Positions 11,332 through 23,752 of a stretch of 64,000 nt of DNA are shown in pieces; position 1 is the stretch's first letter; each line of letters opens with the position of its first letter. A model generated the notes under the pieces. The model searched no databases. It was not told the origin of the DNA and worked only from the letters and a program-made list of their open reading frames with translations. Source of the stretch: Dacryopinax spathularia (taxonomy: Eukaryota; Basidiomycota; Dacrymycetes; Dacrymycetales; Dacrymycetaceae); NCBI GenBank assembly GCA_037974965.1, contig JBBPFI010000001.1, positions 806,001 to 870,000 of the forward strand, in the 5' to 3' direction. A program made the translations under genes and the position numbers.

Positions 11332-14300
11332 ATGGCGCGTCCCAACACGTTGCAGATGTTTGCAGGCTCCCCTCCTACTGGTCCATTCAACACATCGGTC
11401 CCCTCTTCTACCGGCACATCACCGTCACCTAATGCACCCACCCCGGCTACGACTCCGGCACCCCCGACCGGTACTTCACCTTCAGCCTCGCAAATATCGG
11501 GTACTTCTGGTCACCCTTCGTACATTCAGCGACATTTTCGCAGACGATTGCAGGCCTCCAAACAGGCGTGTGATACCGAACTGAAGAAGGTTATACATGC
11601 GGTCACTGCCTATGTGGAACATTCCTTGCGAGCTCAGCAGGAAGCGGAATGGGAGGAGGAGGAGGAAGCCCTGGTGCGCGATAGGGAGGACCTCCTTGCT
11701 GTGGAGAGTACGAGCGATGATGCTGGCGACGAGAGCGATGCGGGAGGCGGCGGTGGAAGGAAAAAGAAGAAAGTTTCGAACACCCATCGGCATCGGCGGA
11801 GCTTCATGCTTTCGTCAGGGACGAAGCTTCCTCCGATCGGTACCTCCTCTGCACTGGCCATCCCTGGCACTTCGGCCACACACGCCGCTCAGGGAAATGC
11901 CCAGGCACCTGGGCCTTCTACGAGCCCCGTGCGTATGTCTGCCTCGTCTTCCCCGACATCTACGTGGAGCAAGGCATCAAACCCTGTTGCACGCCGAGCG
12001 TCTCGGTCCCGCCGATACACCCTGTCGCCGCCCCTCCCTGCCACCATTCCAGGCAGCGTTCCTCCGGTCTCTGGACAGGCCCCTGTACCTGGAACGGCCG
12101 TCCCTCTTCCCCCGTCATTGACTCCCTCGCGTGCTTCTTCGCGATCGCGGTCTCGGTCCCCTCTCCCTACTGCCCGCGCTCGTTCGCCCGTTGCATCACC
12201 TACGAGCGAGAACCCTCCCTCTGATGGTGGCTCTGGTGCGGCAAAACTGGATTTCATCTCTACCCTGCGCGACCTCGTCTCGCTTTCCACCCAGTTGGTG
12301 GAAATGCCACTATCCACCTTGACCTCACCCTCTTCGCCCCATGCTCTGTCTGATATCGTTCAGAGCGTGCAGGCACTGGGCAAGGCTTGGGATCTGCGGC
12401 CTGACTGGCACGGGCGTGGGTGGTACGTCCAGGTTCTGCTCGCCGTCGCCAGCCTGAGCCGGGTGGTGGAGTGGTGGCAGGCTGAACGGGAGTTCTGGCA
12501 CTTCGGGGAAGAGGGTGAGGATGAGGATGACGGCGAGGTCGAAGGCATGACCTTTGTCCTCAAACCTGCTGGCGATGAGGCTGGCAAGGACGGTGGCTCG
12601 AGTGGCGGCGAGGAGTCCACCGACAAAGAGAGGGACCACGACAAGCAGGACTTGGAGGAGAAGAGCTTTGACCGCGAGAAGACGGTTGTGCCAGAGAGCA
12701 AGGCGCCTTCACCGCTGAAGATCTCGCCTCCTAAGGAGAGAGGCGATCCGTTGTCGGGTACTCAGCCTGTTCCGGTCGCGCCTTCTCCCATCAAGGATCT
12801 GCCAGCTCGCGAACCACCTCTGCAGTATGAACTGAGCCGTTTGAAGGCGACGGAAGATCTGCGCGCAATTGCTGAAAAGGCTATGAGCGAGCAGGTGGTG
12901 ATGGAGATCGGGTTGGACGGAGAGCGGATTTTGTGGGTCAGCCCGAGCTGGGAGAAGGTCGTTGGGTATGTATATGCGCATGTTCCTACCGATAACGGCG
13001 ATGCTAACATATTCTGCAGTGGTCCAGCGGACAACGTAGCTGGCGCAAGCATTGTATCTTTGCTCGCTCCTGCTGACCAGAATGTGTTCGGCGATGCGAC
13101 CCATCAACTCGAGGTGGAATACCCGCACACGATCGAAGCGAAGTTCCTCATGCTTGTCAACCCTCCTACTCGGCCGAGCTCGGCGGGCCTCCCTTCACCG
13201 CAAGATGACGGGCGACCATACTTTATCGAAATGGAGGCGAAGGGCATGTTGGTCAAAGACCGGGTGGGCGGCGAACCTAGCCATACACTCTGGCTGTTCC
13301 GCCCTGCTCCGAACGCCTCTCCCGTGTCTCCTGGTATTTCCCAAGTTCAGCAGGAGCAGCTCGAGCCTCCTATTACCGGCTTGGGCATGGAGCTACAGGG
13401 TGGCGAGCAGCAGAAGGACAAGGAACAGGAACAGGCGGAAGAGCAAGAGCAAGAGACGAGCATGCCCATCCACGAGCGCGACAAGACCGAACCAGTCACT
13501 CCTTTCCCCTTCGAGCGACCCATCAACACCCAGACCATCCTCTGCCGGATCTGCGAGTGTCAAGTTCCCGACTGGTTCTTCGAAAAGCACAACGAGTCCT
13601 GCAACGAGGTGCACCAGCTGGAGGCAGATATCGTCGAGTGCGACGACAGCCTGCAAGAGCTCGTTAACACCATCTCACAAATGATTGTCTCCATCGATAG
13701 GCTGGGACAGGCTAGTCCTGTACCTGGCCAGACGGGACCGGCGCCACCCGCTCAGCCTTCGCCCCTTTCTCGCGAGCCGGCTCCAGAATACCGTGGTGTA
13801 CCACTTTTCACGCCCACAACCGCACCGAGTAGCCCCTTGCAGAGCGGAGGTCTTAGAACGAGCGCTTCTGCACGATTGCAGCGTGTCACTGTCCGCAAGA
13901 TGCAGAAGAAGCTTCTGGAGGACTTGCAGGATATCCTCCAAGCCGCGCGGAACATTGACATGCCGGCCGTTAACGAGGATGCACCTAACGTCCCCTTGGA
14001 GCGGCGTCCGTTCCTCGATCCTGCGAGCGAGGAACGCGTGGCTCTTGTCAGCAAATGGCAGAAGCCGCAAACGGATGATCCGGCTTTGGCCCACCTCGTG
14101 CAGGACGCCGAGACTCTCATGCGAACGAAGGTAGAATATGTGAAGCGGATGATTGACACCTTGACCTATTCGGAGAAAGTCCGTCATGAGTGGGAGGAAA
14201 CAGTTGAACAGACTCTTCAGGAGCTAGAGTCTCAAGCCGGAGATGATGCCGACAGCGAGTCCTCCGAGAGCGAGAAGAATGCAGTTGAGGCTGCGTCGGA

Positions 14301-17300
14301 GGCGGAGCCCGCCACGGATCCGCCGACCGAGCAACCTACGATTGTTGCCCCATCGCCTATCCTGTTCGAAGGACCGCCTTCCTCTCTCCCACAACCTATT
14401 CCAGGGAGCTCCAGCAACAGCTCGGGCAACTTTGTATCTGTATTTTCTCCTCCATCGCTTTCACCTTCTCCGCCAGCATCGTTGTCCAGCCTTTCTTCGC
14501 CATATCTTTCTACCGCCGCATTGCACTCGGCATCCCCCCACCCAATAACACCACTTACCACTTCTCCGCTAGTTCCATCGCCCCTCGCATTCACCGCACC
14601 TATCCTGGCTCATCGCGAGTCTGACGATCATTCCGTATCCGAAGCGGCGTCCTCGCCGTCCGGCCCAGCCCAGTCATCGCTGCAGATGACATTGGGATCA
14701 CCTGCCCAAGTGCCAGCAACTATGTCTTCGGTGCATGTGCGACGTGCTACCGTCAATGCACTGCCAGAACCGACCGTCATGGTCACTCCACCATTCTCTC
14801 CTACTGTGCCTTCCGGGGCGCCGTCTTCAATCACACTGCCACCCCCAACCATGACCGCATCACAATCAAGCAAGCACAACCGCCGTTTGTCCACTGCTCT
14901 GCCGTTCAGCCCGGCGATGAGCACCGCTCCGCTTTCCCCTCGTATCCCTTCTGTTGCGCCCACGTCGAAAACAACCCCGTCTTCAATCGGCGATTTCGAA
15001 ATCATCAAGCCTATCTCGAAGGGAGCTTTTGGTTCCGTCTATCTGGCGAAAAAGAAGTCCACTGGTGATTATTATGCCATCAAGGTGCTGAAGAAGGCAG
15101 ACATGATCGCCAAGAATCAAGTCACCAACGTCAAGGCGGAGCGCACCATCCTCATGCAACAAGCTGACTCGCCGTTTGTCGTCAAGCTGTTCTTCACATT
15201 CCAGAACAAGGATTATCTTTACCTTGTCATGGAATACCTTAATGGTGGAGACTGCGCCGCACTGATCAAGACCATCGGAGCCCTGCCGGAAGATTGGGCA
15301 AAGACCTATGTCGCTGAAGTTGTGCTCGGCTTGGAAAACATTCATGCTCGAGGCATCGTTCACCGTGACCTGAAGCCGGATAACCTGCTGATTGACGCTC
15401 GTGGTCATCTCAAGCTGACAGATTTCGGTCTGAGCCGTATCGGGCTCTTCGGCCGGCAAGCTCGTGATGGTCGACTCTTCGGACAACGAAGAGGCTCTGG
15501 CAACACTCGGGGCAGAGTCCCAAGGAGTGGATTCCCGTCACGCCAAGGCTCGATTGACTCCGCGGTGATGTCTCCTCTTCCTGACGCACCCTTGGACACG
15601 CCCAGTTCATACGGAGCGTCGTACTTCAGCCGTGGTCTCTCCACGTCGCATCTCTCGACCGCTGCGGACGATGTGAGCGAGTCAAGCGGTTCCGAGAGCA
15701 TCTCAGGCATGTTCCATCGAGGCACAGCACTGGCGTCTGAAAGTCCGCAGCAATCGTTCGCTTCGGAGCTTACGAGTGACTTGCGGTCGTACAACGTGGG
15801 CGGAGGTACCCCACCTGGAGAGCAGAAATTCGTTGGTACACCTGACTATTTGGCTCCTGAGACGATCCTTGCCACGAGTGAAGACGATAGAGCCGTCGAT
15901 TGGTGGGCCTTGGGCGTTATAACCTATGAATTCTTATATGGGTTCCCGCCCTTCCATGCTGACACGCCAGCACAAGTCTTCGATAACATCATCTCCCGTC
16001 GTATCGAGTGGTACGAAGAGCACGTCGAGTATAGCAAGGAAGCTAGAGACTTCATGGAGCGCCTCCTCTGCACCGATCCGTCCAAGCGTCTCGGCTGGAA
16101 GGGGGCACAGGAAGTGAAAGCCCATCCTTGGCTACGAGGCATTGATTGGGAACACCTGACATCGCAACCGGCTCAGTTCGTCCCTCAGATCACGGACCCG
16201 GAGTCTACCGATTACTTTGACCCCCGGGGAGCACACTTGCAGCTGTTCCAGGAGGACGAAACTCAAACAGCAGAATCCGTAGCGAGTAGTCCTCGCGCGG
16301 AGCGGCTGTCCCTCCGTCCTGGCTCAACGCACCCGTTGGACACTCCTGATCCGGGTCTATCCCCAGCTATCGACGACTTCGGAGCCTTCAGCTTCAAGAA
16401 CCTACCTGTTCTCAAGCAGGCCAACGACGATGTGATCAAGAAGCTGAAGGCGGAGAGTCCCCTGCAGGCAATCGGAGGTCTTCCTCTCATCTCTTTACAT
16501 GGCAGACGAGGCAGCATCTCACAGCGATTCCGCAACAAACAGACTGCTATGGGCTTGTCCGTCGATTCAAAAGGCATCACAAGTCCACCATCACCCTCGA
16601 CCTCGACGTCGTCCATCGCCTCTACCCCGTCACGGGGCAATTTCCCGCCGCTTACCCCAGGAGGCGGAAGCCCTGGTCATGCACGTCGTCCATCCGAACA
16701 TGGTCTTTTGGACCGGTTCAAGACTCAGCATGACGACGGCGTACGGCGTAACTCTATGCCGAGCCGACTACGCACGGCGTCGGTCTCAAGTGGCGGTGAC
16801 CATACTTCCGGGACTGAGAACACCGGATCATGGCAACCTCCACCGATGGAAGTGGGTACTCCAGCGACATCGGTCGGCTCGCATGAGATGCGCCGGGGCA
16901 GCGATGCTAAGATCGATCGGACAGTCGTCTGTCTACTCGCCGAAGACAACGTCATTTCTCAGAAAGTGCAGGAGATCCTTCTGACTCGCCTTGGCTGCCG
17001 CTGTGTCCTTGTTGCTGATGGCTATGAAGCCATATTAGCGGCTTGCAGTGAAATTCGTGAGTCGTTGCCGTTTCGGTGCCGTGAACTGGTTGGCTGATAT
17101 TATTGCAGAATTTGACTGCATCTTGATGGACTATCAAATGCCCATTCTCGATGGCGAGGTGGCCACCCGGTTCATCAAAGGCACGAATAACAAGAACAAG
17201 ATGACACCGGTCATAGCGGTCAGCGCCTATAGCTCGCTGGACCCCTCCATCAACTCCGATCTATTCGCTGGTTCCCTTGCCAAGCCTGTGCAGCGCGATG

Positions 17301-17389
17301 CATTGTTGACCATCATGAGGAAACTGGGTTTCAAGATTGCGACCGAGACCGTTGGTTCCAAACAGACGCACAAGGTCGTCATAAAATGA
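11332..17389 (+). CDS. RIM15: Rim15/Greatwall-type kinase with PAS, zinc finger and receiver domains
   Basis: Three exons (introns 12966-13019 and 17057-17108) give 1983 aa. Order: Ser/Pro-rich N-terminus; PAS domain from about residue 517 (VVMEIGLDGERILWVSPSWE); C2HC zinc finger near 717 (CRICECQVPDWFFEKHNESC); coiled region; kinase from about 1200 (ISKGAFGSVYLAKKK, HRDLKPDNLLI, DFGLSR), split by a roughly 130-residue Ser/Gly-rich insert before GTPDYLAPE as in Greatwall/MASTL; and a C-terminal receiver domain from about 1844 (LLAEDN, FDCILMDYQMPILDG, AKP) with the phospho-acceptor Asp kept. Family role: nutrient-regulated quiescence kinase acting on endosulfine/Igo proteins to inhibit PP2A-B55, itself inhibited by Sch9, PKA and Pho85 in yeast. 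Intron 1 is 54 nt with no in-frame stop, so reading through it also gives an open frame. ATG 11332 is the first in-frame ATG. Confidence 0.95.
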
Positions 17390-17701
17390 TTGCTCTTATG
17401 CTTTTCTTTATTTGCCCGGGCCGTGCCTGTTTTATGATTGCTTACAAACAGTCCCTTCCTTATAATGACCTTTCCTCCTTCGGGTATGTTCTGCCCTTTC
17501 CGCCACCCATGCCCACTCCCTCTCCGCACAAGTTCACTTGTAATTTTGTCACCGCATTGTACCATAGGACCCGCACAATACATACCCCTCTGCACATTGC
17601 ATTCATTTCATCGGGAAGTCAGAACCAGAACATCATTACAGCGTGCGTGATAGAAGTACAGTGACGGAAAGTGTCGTGAATTCGTAACCATGCCAGCGTG
17701 A
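17390..17701. other. Convergent 3' spacer
   Basis: 312 bp between the RIM15 stop and the stop of the minus-strand Sfr1-like gene. It is T-rich on the plus strand and consistent with two 3' UTRs. Nothing else was seen. Confidence 0.55.
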
Positions 17702-19094
17702 CTACTCCTCAATCTCCTCCCAATCCTCTGCCTCGTCATCCCAACGGAACACCTTCTGAGGAATGCCTAGCTCATCGAACATACGACTGATGCCCCAAGC
17801 CTTCTTCTTCTCCGATTTTTCCAGAGCTTCGAGTTTCTTGCGCAGGTACGCGTCTTCTTCCTCCTGAGCACGCTGAAGGTCCTTAGTCGCCTCGTAGAAT
17901 GCGTCACTGTCTGCGAGGGGCAAGAGTGACTTCCTCTTTTTGTACGGCTGGTTGAGTGCAGCCTCAAGCTCCTTCTTCAAGCGTTCAGCGGAAGGCAGTT
18001 CGACTTCTTCCTGTTCCTCCTCAGTAGCATTCACTTCGTAGTACTCGTCGTCCCTCGGCCTGCGTTTGCCCTCAGACAAATGATCATTCACAGAGGCCCA
18101 GCCCCAGCCCCCCTCCGGCTTCTTGTCGGCATCCAGCCAACCCCAGCTCTTCTCGTAGCGGGACTGGACGCGGGGTCCGAATCCCCAGCTGCCTTCGAAG
18201 CCACCACCAGAGGACGAGCGCGAGGTGCTCCGCTCCTGCAACGTGTCGACCACACCGGATTCCTTGATTAGCTGGCACAAGTCGGAGGCAACCTCGCGGC
18301 CCACCGAGCGCCACTTCGCGATGAGGTCTTTGGTAGCCTCGTCTTCCGTAGTGAGACGGATAGCACGCTTCAAGAGATCCCGCTTCTCGATCAGGGTGAG
18401 CTCGACAGGTCCAGCATGAGACACAGTCCTCGACACGGTGGTCTGGGTCTTCAGAGCAGCAGGGTTCATAATCTTGGGCGGGACGAAGGGCTTATAGACA
18501 GAGGGCTTGGGTGTATGCGCCGGAGGAGGCTTATTTTCCTTGTCTTTTGCAGAAGTCGACGCAGATTCATATGCTTTTTCTTTGCCCTTGGCAGGAGTAC
18601 TGGCCGACTCCACAGCCTTCTCCTTGTTCTTAGTACTGGTGGGCGCAGGCTCAGCGGCATTCTCTTTCGTCTTGGGAGCAGGCTCGACGGCCTTCCCTTT
18701 TGCCTTCGAAGCAGGCTCGGCGGTCTTCTCTTTCGCCTTGGCAGGAGGCTGGGACTTTTTACTGCGAGGTCCATCGTCGTCACCCTTGGCTTTCTCAGGC
18801 GAAGCCTGCTCCGGAGAGCTTGTGGGTTCGACGAGCATCATGTCCGAAGAAGGATGTCCCGGTACTTTATCCGTAAGAGGACATTTAGGACCAGGCGCTT
18901 GGAAGGGCTTCGAAAGCCGCTTGGAGGAGTCAGATGCAACCGCCTTGGCAGCACGCTTTGCCGGAGGAACATCTTCGGCCAGCTATATGCATGGTCAGTG
19001 TTGGTAAGTCAACTGATCGAGGACGAGTTACAACATCTTCCTCATCTCGAGCTCGCTTGGATGGCTTGGCCGCTTTGGTCTTTCGTTCAGACAT
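17702..19094 (-). CDS. Sfr1/Mei5-like recombination mediator subunit (tentative)
   Basis: Two exons (19032-19094 and 17702-18982; intron 18983-19031) give 447 aa. The N-terminus is basic and nuclear-like (SERKTKAAKPSKRARDEED), followed by a Lys/Ala/Pro/Glu-rich segment with near-repeats of the type KxKEKAxExAS. The middle holds LTLIEKRDLLKRAIRLTTED and LIAKWRSVGREVASDL, which resemble the Sfr1/Mei5 signature (coiled coil, then a KWR-x-x-x-R/Q-x-A helix). The end GISRMFDELGIPQKVFRWDD resembles the conserved C-terminus of that family. Sfr1 pairs with Swi5 to stimulate Rad51 and Dmc1 filaments. The family call rests on these short motifs, so it could be another coiled-coil nuclear protein. The upstream region carries an ACGCGT box and a CGCGCCAAGG site, consistent with S-phase expression. 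Confidence 0.55.
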
Positions 19095-19772
19095 GATGAT
19101 TATAATAGGTATAAGTCAGTGACAGGAGCAGTAGGGCTTAAGGTGAATGTATGCGGTGAAAGCTGGGTATATGCGTGCTTGCGTGGTGGTACAGGTTCTA
19201 GGTGTGAAAGACGCGTCTCCGCGCCAAGGGTCCCGAAATAAATCAGTCGCGTCACGATCTCCAAAAGGTCCGTGCGCCACCCGCACCCTTATAAATTTTG
19301 GCCCCTGCGCGTCGCGCAACCCTTTTTCCTTACGGTCCTCCTCGACATTCCGAAGCGTCTGCCTCCTCGTAGGCGCCTGCTTAACAGCAGGAATGGCGTA
19401 TATTTCACTATCGGGAGGAGTTCATCGCGCGACATCCCTTCGGGGATCCAAGACTGACGCCGCTCGTGCTCGCCCGTGTAGCCGTTTGCATCTCTTTTGT
19501 GCCTTGAGTCCGCTCCAGCGGATTCGGTGCATTGGAGAGAGGATGCACGGGTCGGGCTGGGCGGTGCTACGTCTCATATTCTATATCCTTTCCGAGCCAC
19601 TATGTGGCATTGATGGTTGGGAGAAACCATGAGACGTACATCCCTTCACCTGCACTCCCTGTTTCTGCTTTACTCAAAAATTACTCCCGATCCTGCTTGC
19701 TAGAAGTTTTCGCCGAAATGACTGCGTTTTGAACCCCGGTATACTAATGACATAATGGGATGGATATCTAGA
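19095..19772. promoter_or_regulatory. SFR1-like promoter with MCB and E2F-like sites
   Basis: 678 bp between the Sfr1-like ATG (19094, minus) and the KEX1 stop (19773, minus). Within about 140 bp of the ATG are ACGCGT at 19211-19216 and, 6 bp further on, CGCGCCAAGG (reverse complement CCTTGGCGCG), which matches an E2F/MBF-like core. The remaining half towards KEX1 holds nothing I recognise. Confidence 0.5.
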
Positions 19773-22087
19773 TCAATGCTGGGTTGTGCGCGGCGTCTCC
19801 TGGTCTTCCTCTTCCTCCCCAATATCGAATATGGCCTCTGTCCGCTGTTCTCCACTGTCACCTCCGTTCACGTGAACGCGTTTTTGTGAGCCGTTGGGCA
19901 TGTCCCTTGCCGACGTGTCGGCGTCGGCTTGGCTACTTAATGGTACTCGTTCTTCTAGATCGACGTTGTCCGTGTAGGCCTCTGCTTTGGGTAGCATGGC
20001 GTAGCGTCTTCTTCGGCGTGCGATGTAGACGATCAGTGCGAGTCCGAGCACGATCAATAGGAAAACCAAGGCTGTCGTCCCGGAGTTGTAGTATGCTAGC
20101 CAGCATTCAGTGACAAAAAACGGAAGGCTTGAGCCAAGATCAGAAGGCTTACATCGCCAAACATTTGGATCTGTAACCGGCGTGCGCCCACCAGAGGCCG
20201 GAGAGCCCGACGCAGGCGCATCATCGAAGCTGATAGCAGGCTTGGCGATATCGCCCACCCGGCTCGGGATGCTCGCCGAGCCACCTGACAAGGCATGGAA
20301 ATCGACGCCCATAAACCGCAGCATCATATCGTGGGCGACGACAGGTACGTCAAATCCGACCATGTGCGACGCGCCGGCGACCTTGACGTATGTGAGGTTG
20401 CGGGCTGTGACCCATGTTCCCGCATAGGTGTTGTTTACTTCCCAGTCGTACGTTTCGACACTCTGGACGACATCACCCTTGAGACCCGCGATTGTAGAAG
20501 TGATCGAGCGAACGCACCCCAAGGCCCTTCGCTCCATTCCATGTCAGACTCTCGATCATCCTCTCCAGCCCGATATGGTTGCACAGGAAGTCCTGGTCAC
20601 CAGCGAAGAGCATCATCGGGATTTGCTCCAGGATGTGCGGGAATAACTTGATGGATGGCGGCGAGTTGGCGAGGGAAAGTTGCTGGCTGACTCGGCCGTT
20701 ACATTCCACCCATGCTTCTGATTTTGCGGTGGCATGAAGGGCGTTGACGACGTCGTCTCGCTGCGTTCCAGGTCAGCATCAGGGTTTGAATGGGTGTGAA
20801 AACGACGCCACGCACTCTCAGGTAGTCGTAGACTCCATCAAGATCTGGAGGCCAGTTCATCCCACACGCAGGATAATCATCCACCAACCGGATATCGTAC
20901 ACGTTCAGGCAGACCATCTTGCCATTCACCCTACAGACTTCGTTAGCTCGCCCGACCACAGCGAAAGACGCTTGACGCACGTCTGCATCAACCCCGTAGT
21001 GATGGCATTCAGGACACCGTCACACTCGCCCATGTTGACATCGTCCGTGGTCGTCTCGTTCAAGAACTTCTGGCAACGATCGAGCTCCGTCTTAACACGA
21101 GCTTCGCTCTTGAGGGCGCATCAGAACGTGTACGATGTGAAGGTTAGACCGACCTTACCTCAGGCTTGATCATGTTGTTCTTCTGTGCATACTCGTAATA
21201 AGCGGGATATTGCGATCGGCCATCGATCCAGCCATTCCCGATCGCGGCGCCTTTAAGCGGTGTCTTGATCAATGTAGTCTTCAGGATTGCGTCGGCTGCA
21301 CATGCGATTAGATCACTCCAGAGAGAAGGTATTAGAGGTACGAACCGAAATACGGGATATATTGACCAGCGAAACTCTCTCCTGCTAACCAGGTATCCAT
21401 GAATTCGAGCTCAGGGAATACATCGTAGAAGTTCCGCAAGAATCGAATTACTTGCGTTGCAGCCTGGTCCCGCATGAGGATTATGTCCACTCATTGGAAT
21501 GGATTCCATACCTCCCCAAGCTCATGCACGTACTGGTCCGTGCTTGCGTATGAGAAGCCCGTCCCGACTGGTTGGTCGACTGCACATATCGTTAAAGCCG
21601 TTTCTCCGACTGCTCGTAGCGCACTCACTAAAGATAATAGTCGCATATTCTTCCCATCCACCAGCTTTAATCAACTTCAACCCTCCATCTCCATCTACTC
21701 TCCACGGCCCAACCTCCATCATCGCCCCATCAAAACTCGAGCACCCCGGTCCTCCATTAAACCACAGAATGACGCGTTCCCGGTCGGCGACGCGCCGGTT
21801 TTTGAGCATGAGGAAGTACAGATGCGGTTGAACATCGTTTGTTGGTGGACCGGTTGGTGTGGTTGACGGTAGGTGACCAGCATAGATGTGTAATGGATGG
21901 TTGGGGTCTTGCTGCAGACCGGGTAGGACTGGGACGTAGAAGGAAGCGGCTGAACCTACGAAGCGCGAGGTATTAGCAAGGCTCTTCGGAACACCGTGGT
22001 CGACGTACCTGGTGCGGGAGCTGCATAGACACGCTCGAATAGGATGAGCGCTAATGCGCTTTTTACCAGGCAACGAAGCGAAACCAT
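19773..22087 (-). CDS. KEX1: Kex1-type serine carboxypeptidase (carboxypeptidase D)
   Basis: Ten exons, roughly 600 aa. It begins with a signal peptide ([20 protein letters not shown]) after ATG 22087. Catalytic features of family S10: NGGPGCSS oxyanion segment, GESFAGQ (nucleophile Ser, near 21390), GDQDFLCNH (Asp, near 20595) and GASHMV (His, near 20365). [11 protein letters not shown] and [15 protein letters not shown] are close to yeast Kex1. After a Ser/Pro-rich stalk there is one transmembrane helix ([19 protein letters not shown]), a stop-transfer RRRRR, and an acidic cytosolic tail. This matches the trans-Golgi enzyme that trims C-terminal Lys/Arg after Kex2 cleavage of secreted precursors. 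Nine short introns; the last (57 nt) has no in-frame stop. It is divergent from the next gene. Confidence 0.93.
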
Positions 22088-22519
22088 TGCGCGTCGCCCT
22101 GAGCTGGACGCAGACGAGCACGTCAATCGGCAAGTATCCTCACGTCAATCCAGATAAAGATAACAAAATTTGCGCTAGATGTATGATGAGGACAGCCTGG
22201 TTGTATGCGCCTAGCTGGAGTCGAGGAATGCAATTGTGGACGTGACACGCCCTCCTCGACGTTTCGCGTGGGCTGATGGGTCAGTCAGTGATCGGGACCA
22301 CGCCGATGGGACGGTGAGGAGGAAGGTCAGGGCAGCCCCCGCGTGCTTCTCTCACAGCCACAAAACTGTCGTCGATAACGACCACATGGACGCTCCCCAC
22401 AGCCCATACGATACTGAACAGTTCAAAAGTTGACGTACGACACCCGAGTCCAGGAGCAAGCGCACCGTCCTTTCTCTTCTCCTCTATACCATCATCTGCT
22501 TTACCCTGCGCCCACCATC
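22088..22519. promoter_or_regulatory. Divergent promoter between KEX1 and ER protein gene
   Basis: 432 bp between two divergent starts, both encoding secretory-pathway proteins. A CT-rich stretch just before 22520 (about 22468-22512) looks like a fungal core-promoter pyrimidine tract. No specific binding site is recognised. Confidence 0.45.
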
Positions 22520-23752
22520 ATGAGGCTCTCTCTGGGCGTCGCTGTCCTCTCGGTGCTCTCGGCGGTCAATGCGGCCTACTTCTCCGAAGGTTGGAAACCG
22601 GGCCAGCCACCACCAACCAAGGGTGTGCTAGGGAGCAAGCAGACCGCTGTGCCCGTTGCAAGCTTCCTGAAGCCCCAAACACCCGTCGAGGCGCCACCAA
22701 AGAAAAGCATCTTCGAGCTCGCGACTGAACTGCAAACATTGGCGCAAGATGCCTTACTAGCGCCGCTGAAGGCTGGCCCGGTGGCAGGCCTTATCCAAAA
22801 GGCGACTGGCTTGAACATCAGCCAGGCTATCGAGAAGGCTAAAATGGCGAAGGCGGAGGACCGCTGGGATCCGCGGATAGCGCTCATCACGGACGATAAC
22901 TGGGAGGAGATTGTGGAGTATGAGCAGCTCACACCGGAGGAGGAGGATAGCCGGACATGGTTGATCTTGGTGTATGTCCGTGTGCTTATGGTCTTTGCGC
23001 CGTGCTGAATTTCCCTACCTAGGACGCTTCCTGAGTCGAACCAGATTACTCAATTCGTGGAGGAGCAATTCGTGAAGGCGTTCAACCAGACTATGGAGAA
23101 CGGCAACGACCTGCCCGACGTCAGATGGGCCAGGATCGACTACTACAACGTCACGGAGCTCACGACCAATTGGATGGTCTGGAAGTGCGTTGCAGCCCCT
23201 ACATCCTCGCTACGTCGTACTAATGTTTCGTGCAGAGCTCCGGTCATCGTCATCGCTACGCACCGCGGGAAAGACCTCCGGTTCTTCCACCCTACGCAGA
23301 TTAAGATGCGTGAGCTGCATGGGATTATGAAGGAAGAAGTCTGGAAGAGCGTGCCTCCTTGGAAATCGGCGTGGGCACCCGGCGGCGAGAAGTATGTTTC
23401 TTGCCCTTCCATATACCGTTGTCAGTTCTGACTCGATGATAGGGCTTGGATCCTCCATCATCTCGGTATCTGGCTGCGCAAGTACAACGACGTCGCTGGC
23501 AAACTGCCCAAATGGATCCTTATGATGGGCACGGGCATGCTCGGCTCGTTCGTGATCCAACTCCTACACCGGGGCGGGAAGAAGAAGGACGACGCAGTAG
23601 TGAAGAAGGACGGCACGGCTGCCAAGCCCGTTGCTGCTCCTGCTGCTGGTCCTAGCACACCTAGCACTCCTGCGGGGAAAACGACTGCAACGCCGGAGAG
23701 TAAGAAGGAAGCTAGCAAGCGAAATAGGGCGGCTAAGCGGACGGCGGATTAG
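22520..23752 (+). CDS. Cysteine-free ER membrane protein, possibly thioredoxin-like
   Basis: Four exons (introns 22972-23022, 23185-23235 and 23392-23442, each 51 nt) give 359 aa. It opens with a signal peptide (MRLSLGVAVLSVLSAVNA), followed by a luminal domain with three N-glycosylation sequons (NIS, NQT, NVT), one transmembrane helix near residues 288-305 (WILMMGTGMLGSFVIQLL) and a Lys/Ala/Pro/Thr-rich cytosolic tail. The luminal part alternates strands and helices (TWLILVTLPES, VRWARIDYYNVTEL, APVIVIATHRGKDLRFF) in the order of a thioredoxin fold, resembling the TMX-like layout. However, the spliced protein contains no cysteine at all, so it cannot be an oxidoreductase. I do not recognise a named family; a structural or chaperone-like ER role is only a guess. 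Confidence 0.75.

Noticed and set aside
18416-19096. 226-aa plus-strand frame opposite the Sfr1-like gene
   Set aside because: Leu/Arg-rich antisense shadow of the Lys/Ala-rich coding repeat; it lacks family features and crosses the real intron.
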